From: Coprobacillaceae bacterium UN01-12pH3A
GTDB lineage: Bacteria > Bacillota_I > Bacilli_A > Erysipelotrichales > Coprobacillaceae
NCBI GenBank assembly: GCA_027676805.1
Contig: JAQENU010000006.1
Span: forward strand, 62,001 to 126,000
DNA: 64,000 nt
Direction: 5' to 3'
The stretch's first letter is position 1; every line of letters begins with the position of its first letter. This document shows, one piece after another, positions 43,265 through 53,118 of the stretch. The position numbers and the translations under genes are program-made. A model generated the notes under the pieces. It saw only the letters and a program-made list of their open reading frames with translations. It made no database searches and had not been told where the DNA came from.

Positions 43265-46200
43265 TTATTTTATTAGTTTTTCCTTTTTCTTCGTCAAACC
43301 AAAGTATATAGCACCTGCCATTGAGAAGAAGGCTAGGTATGCCCAAACATTTGAAACTCTGTCTGAAGTATCTACCCCACTATTTTCAGTAACAATAGGT
43401 GTAATGGTGATATCAACTATACCATCATAATCACTGTCAATATTGACATCTGGTTTGCCATCTCCATCAATATCAATATTCATATCTGGTTTACCATCTC
43501 CATCGGTATCAATGTTGACATCCGGTTTGCCATCTCCATCAGTATCAATGTTCACATTTGGTTTGCCATCACCATCGGTATCGATATTGACATCTGGCTT
43601 TCCGTCTCCATCAGTATCGATGTTGACATTTGGTTTGCCGTCTCCATCGGTATCAATGTTAACATCCGGTTTGCCGTCTCCATCAGTATCAATGTTGACA
43701 TCCGGTTTGCCATCTCCATCGGTATCAATGTTGACATTTGGTTTGCCATCTCCATCGGTATCAATGTTGACATTTGGTTTGCCATCTCCATCGGTATCAA
43801 TGTTGACATTTGGTTTGCCGTCTCCATCGGTATCAATGTTAACATTTGGTTTGCCGTCTCCATCGGTATCAATGTTAACATTTGGCTTTCCGTCTCCATC
43901 AGTATCAATGTTGACATTTGGCTTTCCGTCTCCATCAGTATCAATGTTCACATCTGGTTTACCATCTCCATCGGTATCAATATTAATATCCGGTTGGTTA
44001 TCCCCATCTGTATCGATATTGATATTCGGTTTACCATCCTCATCCGTATCAATATTCACATCCGGCTTGCCATCTCCATTTATATCTATATTAATATTTG
44101 GATTCGCAGTATCATAACCCGGATGAACTATACCGTTTGGATAAACATCTTGATTTGGTTTCCAATTATCATCAACACCATCTTTATTTATATCAATAGC
44201 TGGTCGATAATAATCTGTATCCCCAACACCATCTCCGGTAGTATCGATACCAGTATCAGGTTTCCAAATGCCATCCTTATTTCCACCTTGTCCGCTTGGT
44301 TTCCATACACCGGTATTGTCTGTGTCAATATTTATATTTGGCTTTCCGTCTCCATTAGTATCAATGTTGATATCCGGCTTACCATCACCATCAGTATCAA
44401 TATTGACATCAGGTTTGCCATCTCCGTCTACATCAACATTGACATCAGGTTTTTTACCTAAAATAACTTTAACATCATGATCTGAAGAGATTTGATCAAA
44501 ATTAATGTTTCCATTTCCTGTATCACTAATAAGATCAGGTCTGCTTACCCCATCTACAATAATATCACGAATTTCATACCCCTCTTCAGTCACTGACCAG
44601 TTGACATCATGATTTGCACCATTTGTTACTGTTGCGCTGTTTGATATTGTACCAGGTCCGCCAACGATTTCTGTAATAATATTGAAATTATCGGTATTAT
44701 CAGGCGGAGTTAAATCACTTACCTCATCATTGTTAGGTAATTCCGTTCTTTTAACAATAACTTCTACATCCTTATTTTCATTAAGATTTTCTAATGTTAT
44801 AGAGTTACCATCATAGGGAACAGAAACCCCATTAACTTTAACATCCGTTACTTCATATTTATTGGAATCAATATCCCAAGTCACGGTTGTTGACCCTGCA
44901 TGCCCGTTATCAGGATCTACATGGAATTTTCCTGTACCTTCAATCGCTCCGACACCGCCAGAAATATTTCCGGTAACGTTGATCAGTTGCTCATCTTGAG
45001 GAAGCTCGCTGATATCATTCGCAAAATACACTTCAATGATATGATCCTGCTGAATCGCATTAACACTGACATGAGCTTTAGAATCACTTGCTTCTTTAAC
45101 TTGGATATCTGTCAGATCCCCATACATCGCTCTTGCAGATCTGTAATATATTGCCGAAGCTGCTTCAAATTTTACTTCACCGTCTACAACGATTTTAACA
45201 ATTTTTGTTCCATCTCCCGGCTGTCCGATAATTTGTTCATAATCTTGTTCACGATAAAGCGTTTTCGATTCGGAAATAGTACCATTTCCATATTTAATCG
45301 TTTTAACATGATATAAATCCGGTTTTAAATAAACTTCTACCTTTTGATCTTTATCAATATTTTCTAATTGAACTTTTTGATCATCCTTACTGATTTCCTG
45401 ACCATTTACCACAACCTTATCAATAACATAAGTGGCATAGTCATCAGAAGACTTATCTTCAGTTGTCTGGTACATTGGGTTCCATTCAACATCATAACTG
45501 CTTCCTTTTTCTACAACACTACCACCGGTAATAGTTCCTGGTCCGCCAATCAGTTCTGTTACGACCTTAACTGAATCTTTGTCATAAATAGACGGAATGC
45601 TTTCTCCATCTTTTGTAAAGTAGACATCTACAACATAATTTGCAGATATATTTTTGAAATCAATGTTTCCTTGTTTTATTTGCTCATCATCTAATTTTAC
45701 ACCATCAACAAATACCTGATAAACACGATATCCATTTTGGGCTTCCCATGTCACAAGTTCATCACTGTTCATTTGTACAACTTTACTTGGACTTGTCACT
45801 GTGTTTTCCGGATGAACAGTATCCCCACCATATTGATTTACAGTTAAAGTATAGTATCCCACTGTACTATTACCACCGATACTTGGTAAACGATCAACCG
45901 TAATAATGACTTCATGATTTGCCGAAATACCTTTAAAATCAATATTTTCTATATCCAATGGATATTCTTTTCCATCTACTAAAATAGAAGTAATATAGTA
46001 TTCACTGTCAATCTGCCACTCAACTTTGTGATCTTTACCTTTTAATACGGTCATTGTCGGAGTAATCACTGTACCACCAGTATCGCCTACTACCTTCGTT
46101 TTAACTGTACAGTAGTTGCCCATATCCGGCTGATCTCCACTGTTTGCATTAAATATTACCGAAACTTCATGATGAGAGGCAATATCATTAAATGTAATAC

Positions 46201-49200
46201 TGTTTTTAGATAATAAATCATCTCTTACAATACCATCTACAATAATTCTTGAAGCAATATGTCCGGCATTTGGTGACCATGTAACCGTCTGACTGCTGTA
46301 CTCTTTCACACTCGTTGAAGGAGTAATAGCACCGTTAACTGCTTCAGTATTAATATTGAAATAACGGTCATAGTATAATTTTAATACAAGTTTTCCGTCT
46401 CCTGTCACTGTTCCCGAAGTGACATTCATAGAAAGATCTGGATTATACCAGTATCCGCTAATCCCTTTAATATCACTGTCAAGAACAGATACAGTTGAAT
46501 CCGTTGTTCCTGTTCTGTTTTCTGTCAGCTCATCTAATCTCTGGTACCCATTATCCCCTTTAACAAAGTATTGAATCTTATATTGAGTATCTGAGTTTGC
46601 AATCCAATGAGCAGTTAAGGTATGATCAGCCTTGCTGTAAACAGCATCTCCTTCTGCTTTTTTATTACCCGCTTCATCGTACCAGCCATCGAAAGTATAC
46701 CCTGATCGGCTTGGTGTATTTAAAGCTCCATAAACATTTTGACTTGAAGCATAAGATTTATCATTAATTTGACTTCCGCCGTTAGAATCAAAATGCACGA
46801 TATATTTACTTGTATCTTTTTGCCAAATAGCGTATACCGTATAATCCTCTGCCGGCATTGTTACAGTACCTAAGTCTGTTCCTTCAACATCCTTTGCCCA
46901 GCCTTTAAAGATATAGCCTTCTTTTGTTGGTAAAGAAGTTCCCTGATAATTATTTCCGGCTTCATCTTTTATGGTTTCACTTTTTATGTTGTTTCCAAAA
47001 TTAACTGTTTTTTCTTTAAGCTTACCTAAGGCTCCGCCGTTAGCATCAAATTTCAGTTTATAGCTATTAATGCTCCAATTAGCCTGCAAGGTTAAATCAC
47101 CGTTTGCTTTCTGATCAGTTACTGATGCATTGTCTAATGTCCAATGACTGAAATTATATCCTGTTTTTGTAGGAAGATCTTCTCCTGATAATAGATGATC
47201 AATAACTAGACTTCCTTTAGGAACTTCAATCTGAATCTGATCTCCATCAGCAAAGTTTCCGCCATTGGCAGTAAATGTCAGGGTCACTTTTTCTGTTGTA
47301 TAAACCGGATGCAAAACAAGGTTATCAGAGACAATTGTTTCCGGTCCTACCAAATTTCCATTTCCATCTTCCCATCCGGCAAAATGTTCATTTGGATTAT
47401 CTGATTCCACTGCATCCGGAAGTACTCCTAATTTATCTCCGCTTAATACATAGTAATCATCTTTAATATTACCGTCAAATGCAACATTAAAAGTGGTAAA
47501 TGTTTTTGTCGTACTATTTCCGCATTCATCCCATGAAGTAATGGTCAAATTATCTGCGGTTAGTGGAACTTCAAAAGAAGTACTGTGCGCTTCTTTATCC
47601 AATGTAATGATATTTCCATCATTCACCTTATATTTTAATACACCGCTTCCTTGATTTTCAATCAAGGTTACCCCATCACTGTCAATTCCCCAGCCTTGAT
47701 CAGTTAAAGTAATTTTTGCTTTAGAAGACTGTCCTAATGCGTTGGCTGTGATGTTAGGTCCGGCTGTATCTTTATAGGCAGTAACGAAGGTTTGATATGT
47801 ACTTGATTCTGCTCCATCATTATCCTTAACGATTAATTCAAAAATATATTTTCCTTGCTTCGAATCTTTATTAAAAGTATAGGATTTCAATAAATCCGGA
47901 CTATTTACAAAGCTAGTAGTATCTAAAACTACATTATTGTCAGGATCATAAACTTTTAATTTCCATCCAGTAACAGTTTTTCCTTCTGCCGCCTTGGATT
48001 TATCACGTATTTTTAATTTAACGACATCACTGTTTTCTTTTAAATGCTGTAAATGCACTGTTAAAACTTGATTCGCTTTTTGTGAATCTTCTATAATAAT
48101 AAAATCTGAAATTGGTTTATCTTTTTCTTCTAAAATTTCTACAGGTGTAAACTTTTCTTTATCGTTATATTTTTTAGCGATAAATTCAGCGATCTGATTC
48201 ACATAGTTTGAATCAGTTGCATATAACCCGTTGTCTGGTCCAATTCCCGAACTTGAATCAGTTGGTTTAGTTAATATTTTACCATCATCAGTGTTACTAA
48301 TATAAAATATTTCATTTTGATTCAAACGTTTAACTCCCTCAAGATATGCTTCCTGATCTTTTGGTACACTGGGATCATTATTTGTTCCTGTTAAATTAAT
48401 GAAATATTTATATTCAGCATTCTCTGAATATTGCGTACTTTTTAAGGCATCAAAAGCATTTGCTTCATAGGTCATTTCTAAATCATTAAAACTGAAAAAT
48501 GATGCCTGACTACATCCATGTCCAGTATAAAGAACCGCTGGTCCAAAACCATTATAACCAGTTCTTCCGATAACTTTCGGACCGCCAAACAGTGTTTTCA
48601 ATTCTCCAAAAGTTCCATCAGAATGATAATCCTGCTGTTGTAAAGTTACATTTGTCTCTTGTAAGTCAACGCTTACTCTCATCTTTTTTGTATCTGAAGG
48701 AACAGTAAACGCCTGACTTGCTACCACTGTAGCACCACTTAAAAATGTGGCTGCACTGGCACCAGATGACAGAGCATTGTTACCTGCCAATTTATACAGA
48801 TAAATTGTTCCTGATGTATTATTTGAAAATTTATAATACAAAAAATATCCATATAAATTATTGTTCTGAATACCTGCATTTAAAAGAAATCCTGCTCCTG
48901 ATAACGTATGTGTTGATACACCGGAAGCATCAATATCAAAACTAAAAGTTCTTCTACTATTGCTAGCTGCCGGATAAATCATATAATCTGCAAATGCTGT
49001 AGCACGATATCCAACAAATGTCATGGACGTTTTTCCGGAAGCATCTACTGAAGTACCAATATGCTTCTCTAACGCTACTAATTGAGGATTTGATGGTGCC
49101 TTGGTTTCCATATATTTCTCAACACTTATTGGATTGGCACTATTTGTATAGCTACCTTCATCTGTAACAAAGGGTTGTTTAACTGAATCCGAATAATATT

Positions 49201-49525
49201 TATTATATGTTGCTTTACTTGTATAGTGATCATATACATACCATCCGCTTTGTTCTGTTGTATCAATCTTTACTGCAGATGATATAATTCTAAATGAACC
49301 TCTTTCTAACCCTTGTTCAACTAATTTTTCTTCTAAATCTGCTTTAAAATCCAAAAATGTTCCTGGATAATCCGCTGGTACGTTAACTACTATATCAATA
49401 ATCGGATCTGGATTACTGATAGCATCTTTTGCTTTAACTGGATTGCTGATAATTAAACTGCATACCATAGAAAAAGCCAGCATAGTACCGACTACAACCT
49501 TTTTCAGTCGGTTAGATTTAAACAT
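43265..49525 (-). CDS. Giant secreted, wall-associated protein with InlB-type and Asp/Gly repeats (surface protein 2)
   Basis: This is a 2086-residue exported protein. The signal peptide (KKVVVGTMLAFSMVCSLII, cleavage near NPVKA) is followed by an uncharacterised, possibly lectin-like N-terminal region. An Ig-like part lies near 480-620. Three InlB/Listeria-Bacteroides repeats span about 745-985 (FDANGGALG, GYTFDGWYDEAG). About seven divergent InlB-type beta repeats follow (about 1050-1690; e.g. GGPGTISNSATVTNGANHDV). Then come one Trp-rich spacer and about 19 near-identical 12-residue TSP3-like units. The C-terminus is VDTSD, a helix and TKKKEKLIK, like a sortase signal. The start follows AAAGGTGTGAGAG. 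It probably acts as an adhesin or matrix-binding protein; the ligand is unknown. Confidence 0.88.
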   Translation of the reverse strand: MFKSNRLKKVVVGTMLAFSMVCSLIISNPVKAKDAISNPDPIIDIVVNVPADYPGTFLDFKADLEEKLVEQGLERGSFRIISSAVKIDTTEQSGWYVYDHYTSKATYNKYYSDSVKQPFVTDEGSYTNSANPISVEKYMETKAPSNPQLVALEKHIGTSVDASGKTSMTFVGYRATAFADYMIYPAASNSRRTFSFDIDASGVSTHTLSGAGFLLNAGIQNNNLYGYFLYYKFSNNTSGTIYLYKLAGNNALSSGASAATFLSGATVVASQAFTVPSDTKKMRVSVDLQETNVTLQQQDYHSDGTFGELKTLFGGPKVIGRTGYNGFGPAVLYTGHGCSQASFFSFNDLEMTYEANAFDALKSTQYSENAEYKYFINLTGTNNDPSVPKDQEAYLEGVKRLNQNEIFYISNTDDGKILTKPTDSSSGIGPDNGLYATDSNYVNQIAEFIAKKYNDKEKFTPVEILEEKDKPISDFIIIEDSQKANQVLTVHLQHLKENSDVVKLKIRDKSKAAEGKTVTGWKLKVYDPDNNVVLDTTSFVNSPDLLKSYTFNKDSKQGKYIFELIVKDNDGAESSTYQTFVTAYKDTAGPNITANALGQSSKAKITLTDQGWGIDSDGVTLIENQGSGVLKYKVNDGNIITLDKEAHSTSFEVPLTADNLTITSWDECGNSTTKTFTTFNVAFDGNIKDDYYVLSGDKLGVLPDAVESDNPNEHFAGWEDGNGNLVGPETIVSDNLVLHPVYTTEKVTLTFTANGGNFADGDQIQIEVPKGSLVIDHLLSGEDLPTKTGYNFSHWTLDNASVTDQKANGDLTLQANWSINSYKLKFDANGGALGKLKEKTVNFGNNIKSETIKDEAGNNYQGTSLPTKEGYIFKGWAKDVEGTDLGTVTMPAEDYTVYAIWQKDTSKYIVHFDSNGGSQINDKSYASSQNVYGALNTPSRSGYTFDGWYDEAGNKKAEGDAVYSKADHTLTAHWIANSDTQYKIQYFVKGDNGYQRLDELTENRTGTTDSTVSVLDSDIKGISGYWYNPDLSMNVTSGTVTGDGKLVLKLYYDRYFNINTEAVNGAITPSTSVKEYSSQTVTWSPNAGHIASRIIVDGIVRDDLLSKNSITFNDIASHHEVSVIFNANSGDQPDMGNYCTVKTKVVGDTGGTVITPTMTVLKGKDHKVEWQIDSEYYITSILVDGKEYPLDIENIDFKGISANHEVIITVDRLPSIGGNSTVGYYTLTVNQYGGDTVHPENTVTSPSKVVQMNSDELVTWEAQNGYRVYQVFVDGVKLDDEQIKQGNIDFKNISANYVVDVYFTKDGESIPSIYDKDSVKVVTELIGGPGTITGGSVVEKGSSYDVEWNPMYQTTEDKSSDDYATYVIDKVVVNGQEISKDDQKVQLENIDKDQKVEVYLKPDLYHVKTIKYGNGTISESKTLYREQDYEQIIGQPGDGTKIVKIVVDGEVKFEAASAIYYRSARAMYGDLTDIQVKEASDSKAHVSVNAIQQDHIIEVYFANDISELPQDEQLINVTGNISGGVGAIEGTGKFHVDPDNGHAGSTTVTWDIDSNKYEVTDVKVNGVSVPYDGNSITLENLNENKDVEVIVKRTELPNNDEVSDLTPPDNTDNFNIITEIVGGPGTISNSATVTNGANHDVNWSVTEEGYEIRDIIVDGVSRPDLISDTGNGNINFDQISSDHDVKVILGKKPDVNVDVDGDGKPDVNIDTDGDGKPDINIDTNGDGKPNINIDTDNTGVWKPSGQGGNKDGIWKPDTGIDTTGDGVGDTDYYRPAIDINKDGVDDNWKPNQDVYPNGIVHPGYDTANPNINIDINGDGKPDVNIDTDEDGKPNINIDTDGDNQPDINIDTDGDGKPDVNIDTDGDGKPNVNIDTDGDGKPNVNIDTDGDGKPNVNIDTDGDGKPNVNIDTDGDGKPNVNIDTDGDGKPNVNIDTDGDGKPDVNIDTDGDGKPDVNIDTDGDGKPNVNIDTDGDGKPDVNIDTDGDGKPNVNIDTDGDGKPDVNIDTDGDGKPDMNIDIDGDGKPDVNIDSDYDGIVDITITPIVTENSGVDTSDRVSNVWAYLAFFSMAGAIYFGLTKKKEKLIK
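43412..44105 (-). repeat. Tandem array of about nineteen 36-bp units
   Basis: The array encodes VNIDTDGDGKP[D/N], nearly identical over most copies (third-base changes only), with diverged units at both ends. A short second block (about 44335-44455) encodes four more units before the Trp-rich spacer. Near identity suggests recent expansion, and copy number is likely to vary between strains. Confidence 0.95.
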
Positions 49526-49640
49526 TTTCTCTCACACCTTTCTATTTCTTATTAATACAAATTTCCCTTAATCTCTTATGTCTAATAAACCTCACCTCGA
49601 TAATTTTATTTTAATATTTTGGTTTATTACTGGTTTAACG

Positions 49641-49662
49641 TCAAAAAGTACACTACTTGAAA
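49641..49662 (+). repeat. Left inverted dyad upstream of surface protein 2
   Basis: TCAAAAAGTACACTACTTGA is an imperfect dyad centred on AC. It shares AAAGTACACT perfectly, and 17 of 22 positions overall, with the dyad at 49800-49821 in inverted orientation. Its centre is about 125 bp before the start codon, as in the first surface-protein gene. Confidence 0.5.
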
Positions 49663-49742
49663 TTACTAATTTTAAGTGTTTAAAGTGTCTTATAATCGTA
49701 AAATCATACTAATTTAGTACATTTTTACGCATAAATTAACAA

Positions 49743-49771
49743 TTGACTTTGTGATAATCGTGTGATTAAAT
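49743..49771 (+). promoter_or_regulatory. Promoter between the dyads, pointing away from surface protein 2
   Basis: TTGACT, 17 bases, TTAAAT, with an extended TGA directly before the -10, is on the plus strand. No plus-strand gene follows. After inversion it would sit about 165-190 bp before the surface-protein start. Confidence 0.6.
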
Positions 49772-49799
49772 ATAGTTGATTATTGGATAGTTAATTAGT

Positions 49800-49821
49800 T
49801 CACAAAGTGTACTTTATGAAC
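49800..49821 (-). repeat. Right inverted dyad upstream of surface protein 2
   Basis: On the minus strand TTCATAAAGTACACTTTGTG continues as AA, an almost perfect dyad with central AC. It is the inverted partner of the left dyad. The gap between the two genes (about 430 bases) holds no protein gene; a candidate invertible promoter is the best explanation, with weaker repeats than in the first case. Confidence 0.5.
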
Positions 49822-49875
49822 GATAATTTGTAGAAAAACAATGTAACCATAGTTTTATAATTTATCCAAAGTGCA

Positions 49876-49907
49876 AAAACCCAGTCTTTATAGATTGGGT
49901 TTTGTGT
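49876..49907. terminator. Bidirectional terminator beyond the right dyad
   Basis: AACCCAGTCT, loop, AGATTGGGTT has T-runs on both sides (TTTT on plus, TTTTT on minus). gltX already has its own terminator next to it, so this one may stop the rightward transcript of the dyad-bounded promoter. Confidence 0.75.
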
Positions 49908-49928
49908 TATCTATACATATTGTCTAAC

Positions 49929-49958
49929 AAAAAAAAATCTAGCGAATAGCCGCTAGAT
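49929..49958 (-). terminator. Terminator of gltX
   Basis: TCTAGCG, loop, CGCTAGA is followed by nine T on the minus strand, directly after the gltX stop codon. Confidence 0.9.
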
Positions 49959-51397
49959 TAATATTTTGATAATCTTTCGATAGTTGTATCTTTACCAATC
50001 AGCATGATAGAACTTGCTAAATCAGGTCCGTGCATGATACCAGTGGTTGCGATACGAATTGGCATATAAAGCATTTTTCCTTTAGCTTTTGCTTCTTTTT
50101 GAGTTGCTTTGATACAAGCTTGAATGTTATCTTTTGTAAATTCTGTTAATTCTTCTAATTTTTCTTTAAATACTTTTAATGTATTCGGAATCGTTTCATC
50201 TTTCATGAATTCTGTTGCTTCTTCATCTAGGTGAAGTTCATCTTCAAAGAACAGATCAACTAAATCACAAATTTCTTTACCATAAGATAACTGATCATGG
50301 TATACAGCAATCAAGTTAGTGACCCATTCTTCTGATTTATTTGAAAGATCATATTTTTCAGCTAAGAATGGCTTACACAATTCCACCACTTCTTCTAATG
50401 GTCTTTCTTTAATATAGCGGTTATTGACCCAGATTAATTTTGATTTATCAAACATGGATGGCGATTTAGATAAACGGTGTTCATCAAATACGTTAATTAA
50501 TTCATCATGTGTAAAGATTTCTTGTTCTCCTTCAGGTGACCATCCTAACAATGCCATAAAGTTAAACATTGCATCCGGCAAGTACCCTTCTTCTTTGTAT
50601 TGAGAAACAAACTGCATGATAGTTTCATCACGTTTAGATAATTTCTTTCGGTTTTCATTTACAATTAATGTCATATGTCCGAAAATCGGTGCATCCCATC
50701 CAAACATCTTATAAAGCATTAACTGTTTTGGTGTATTGGATAAATGCTCCTCACCTCTAAACACATGAGTAATATCCATTGAATGATCATCAATAACGAC
50801 AGCATAGTTATAAGTAGGAATCCCATTAGCTTTAACTAATACCCAATCACCAATATCTTTTGATTCAAAAGAGACATGTCCGCGAATCATATCTTCAAAT
50901 TCGTACACTTCATTATCGGGTACTTTTATGCGAATCGTGTATGGCAATCCGGCAGCTTCTTTGCTGGCTACCTCTTCTGGTGTTAAGTCACAGCATTTAC
51001 GATTGTATTTAGGTGCCAGTCCGGCAGCTGTCTGTAATTCATGTTCAGCTTCCAATTCTTCCGGTGTACAGAAGCATTTATAAGCATATCCATGATCAAG
51101 CAGCCATTGTGTATGTTCTTTATAGATGTCTAATCTTTCCATTTGACGATAGGGTGCATACTTAGGGTTTGGATTTACCGGTGATTCATCAGGAATAATC
51201 CCTAACCATGCTAAGTTTTCTAACTGACTTGCTTCCCCGCCTTCAATATTTCTTTCAATATCTGTATCTTCGATTCTGAAAACAAAATCTCCGTTATGAT
51301 GCTTTGCAAATAAATAATTGAACAGAGCTGTTCTTGCCCCGCCAATGTGCAAATGTCCGGTTGGACTAGGTGCATATCTTACTCTTACTTTTTCCAT
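49958..51397 (-). CDS. gltX: Glutamyl-tRNA synthetase
   Basis: This 479-residue class I synthetase has the HIGH motif as [12 protein letters not shown] (residues 17-28), the zinc-binding region CFCTPEE...CC, and the KMSKS-equivalent KKLSKRDE (about 245). The length is normal for bacterial GltX, which here may also charge tRNA(Gln) if an amidotransferase is present. It lies two bases after ispF on the same transcript. Confidence 0.97.
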   Translation of the reverse strand: MEKVRVRYAPSPTGHLHIGGARTALFNYLFAKHHNGDFVFRIEDTDIERNIEGGEASQLENLAWLGIIPDESPVNPNPKYAPYRQMERLDIYKEHTQWLLDHGYAYKCFCTPEELEAEHELQTAAGLAPKYNRKCCDLTPEEVASKEAAGLPYTIRIKVPDNEVYEFEDMIRGHVSFESKDIGDWVLVKANGIPTYNYAVVIDDHSMDITHVFRGEEHLSNTPKQLMLYKMFGWDAPIFGHMTLIVNENRKKLSKRDETIMQFVSQYKEEGYLPDAMFNFMALLGWSPEGEQEIFTHDELINVFDEHRLSKSPSMFDKSKLIWVNNRYIKERPLEEVVELCKPFLAEKYDLSNKSEEWVTNLIAVYHDQLSYGKEICDLVDLFFEDELHLDEEATEFMKDETIPNTLKVFKEKLEELTEFTKDNIQACIKATQKEAKAKGKMLYMPIRIATTGIMHGPDLASSIMLIGKDTTIERLSKY

Positions 51398-51398
51398 T

Positions 51399-51881
51399 TT
51401 ACTGATCCTTTCCTAATAGAAGACATACTGCCTGAGACAGAATTCCTTCTTTTCTACCTACAAATCCCATTTTCTCTCCACGGGTTGCCTTGACATTGAT
51501 ATTGCTGATGTCTGTATGCAGAACATGAGCAATATTTTCCCGCATTGTATTGATATGCGGTGCCATTTTAGGTGCTTCTGCTAATATGATTGAATCGATA
51601 TTCCCAATCTTATATCCTTCATGATCCATAAGATTATAGACCTGTTCAAGCAGAATCATCGATGAAATACCTTCGTATTGAGGATCTGTATCCGGGAAAT
51701 GCTTTCCGATATCACCTAACCCCAATGCCCCTATAATGCTTTCTGCTACTGCATGAAGTAAAACATCTGCATCACTATGTCCTTTTAAGCCTAAGTCATG
51801 GTCAATTTCCACTCCGCCTAGTATTAATTTACGTCCTTCAACAAGTTGATGGATATCAATCGATTGTCCTATTCTTATCAT
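51399..51881 (-). CDS. ispF: 2-C-methyl-D-erythritol 2,4-cyclodiphosphate synthase
   Basis: This 160-residue enzyme catalyses the fifth step of the non-mevalonate isoprenoid pathway. Signatures are [20 protein letters not shown] (zinc Asp and His), [33 protein letters not shown] and [19 protein letters not shown]. The start is the ATG after CAGGTGATAAT; an ATG seven codons earlier has no ribosome site. The presence of ispF implies the DXP pathway in this organism. Confidence 0.97.
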   Translation of the reverse strand: MIRIGQSIDIHQLVEGRKLILGGVEIDHDLGLKGHSDADVLLHAVAESIIGALGLGDIGKHFPDTDPQYEGISSMILLEQVYNLMDHEGYKIGNIDSIILAEAPKMAPHINTMRENIAHVLHTDISNINVKATRGEKMGFVGRKEGILSQAVCLLLGKDQ

Positions 51882-51963
51882 ATTATCACCTGCCTGTTCC
51901 ATTCTAACACAAAAGGATTTGCTTTTAAACCAAAGAAACCGCTAAAAACAGCGATTATATGCA

Positions 51964-52236
51964 TTATTTATCTTTTTTAAATCTTGCACTGATCAGCTCC
52001 AAAACATCATAATGCAAGACAATAACATAAAAAAGTAAAATAACAGATATAATACAGTTTCCTAACACAACACTTCTTAGCTGTGGGTGTACATCAAAGA
52101 TCATGACCAGTCCGGCACACAGCACAGTATGCCATAAATGCCAATAAATATAGCTTGTTCCAAATTCAAGGATATATTTATAGATTAAATAATAAAATAA
52201 ATATAAGATTCCCAATAATATGATGGCATAGTTCAT
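51964..52236 (-). CDS. Small membrane protein, 90 residues
   Basis: No family is recognised. Three hydrophobic segments are seen (residues 4-20, 32-48 and 58-76), with a basic C-terminus (ARFKKDK), so it is an integral membrane protein. The ATG is chosen eight bases after GGAGG; a GTG three codons earlier touches that site. It is divergent from rlmA and shares the AT-rich intergenic region with it. A weak CGCT/AGCG hairpin lies after the stop. Confidence 0.65.
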   Translation of the reverse strand: MNYAIILLGILYLFYYLIYKYILEFGTSYIYWHLWHTVLCAGLVMIFDVHPQLRSVVLGNCIISVILLFYVIVLHYDVLELISARFKKDK

Positions 52237-52308
52237 GATCGACACCTCCGCCTAATATTTTAACATATTTTAAAGGGTTTATGCTATAATGTTGTGGAGG
52301 TGAAAAAA

Positions 52309-53118
52309 ATGCATAAACTCGCATGTCCAAAATGTAAAAAACCGTTATTCCTAGAAGGAAATTCTTATAAATGTGAAGATCGTCACACCTATGATCTATC
52401 AAAAACAAAATATATTAACCTGCTGTTGAATCCGGATAAAGCAACGAATAATCCCGGTGACAGTAAAGAAAGTCTGATTGCCAGAAAAGCATTCTTAAAT
52501 CAAGGCTATTATCATTGTATCTCGGATACCATTAATAATTATATCGCCAAGCACAGCTCGGGACCCGCACAAATTCTCGATTTAGGTTGTGGAGAAGGGT
52601 ATTATACTTGGCGTATGAAAGAAACATTGAATAATTTAGAGCATACTTATTATGGTTTAGATATTTCCAAAGAAGCGATTAATATGGCTACGAAATATAC
52701 CCGTGATATTTACTGGATTGTCGGGAATTCTAAAAATATTCCCGTTCAAGATCACAGCATGGATGTGATCTGTGCATTATTTACAGTTGTGAATAAAGAA
52801 GAACTGGAACGCTGTTTGGCTAAAGACGGTTACATCATTCATGTCACTGCCAATCCAAGGCATTTAGTTGAAATTAAAGAACTGATTTATGACGAAATCA
52901 AAATTAAATCTGATGAGTATATACGCCTGCCTTTTACGGTCAGAGAATCATGGGATCTAGTGGAACAGGTACATATTAATAATCATGAGGATGCACTGAA
53001 TCTATTAAAAATGACTCCTCATTATTATCATATTAAAAAAGAAAAGCGACACGTATTAGATACTTTGGAATCCATGGATATCACTATTGATATCAAAATT
53101 ACTGTTTATGAAGTATAA
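52309..53118 (+). CDS. rlmA: 23S rRNA guanine-N1 methyltransferase, RlmA family
   Basis: This 269-residue SAM-dependent methyltransferase starts with a zinc ribbon (CPKCKKPL, then C and H in YKCEDRHTYD) and continues with DLSKTKYINLLL, both hallmarks of RlmA. The SAM site is ILDLGCGEGYYTWRM and the catalytic region is CALFTVV. Gram-positive members methylate G748 (some confer tylosin resistance), Gram-negative ones G745; which applies here is unclear. The ATG follows GGAGGTGAAAAAA, and a TATAAT lies 19 bases further up. Confidence 0.88.
   Translation: MHKLACPKCKKPLFLEGNSYKCEDRHTYDLSKTKYINLLLNPDKATNNPGDSKESLIARKAFLNQGYYHCISDTINNYIAKHSSGPAQILDLGCGEGYYTWRMKETLNNLEHTYYGLDISKEAINMATKYTRDIYWIVGNSKNIPVQDHSMDVICALFTVVNKEELERCLAKDGYIIHVTANPRHLVEIKELIYDEIKIKSDEYIRLPFTVRESWDLVEQVHINNHEDALNLLKMTPHYYHIKKEKRHVLDTLESMDITIDIKITVYEV

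Noticed and set aside
43440..44110. CRISPR-like regular repeats
   Set aside because: The period is an uninterrupted 36 bp with no unique spacers, and it is a translated repeat within one reading frame.
43443..44117. Plus-strand frames of up to 224 codons across the surface-protein repeats
   Set aside because: They are antisense shadows of the 36-bp coding repeats (SGLPSPSVSML-type periodic peptides) with no ribosome site. The same holds for 15654-16936.
53087..53107. TTG start seven codons upstream for the pseudouridine synthase
   Set aside because: Neither start has a strong ribosome site; the ATG overlapping the rlmA end is the simpler coupled start, though the TTG cannot be excluded.
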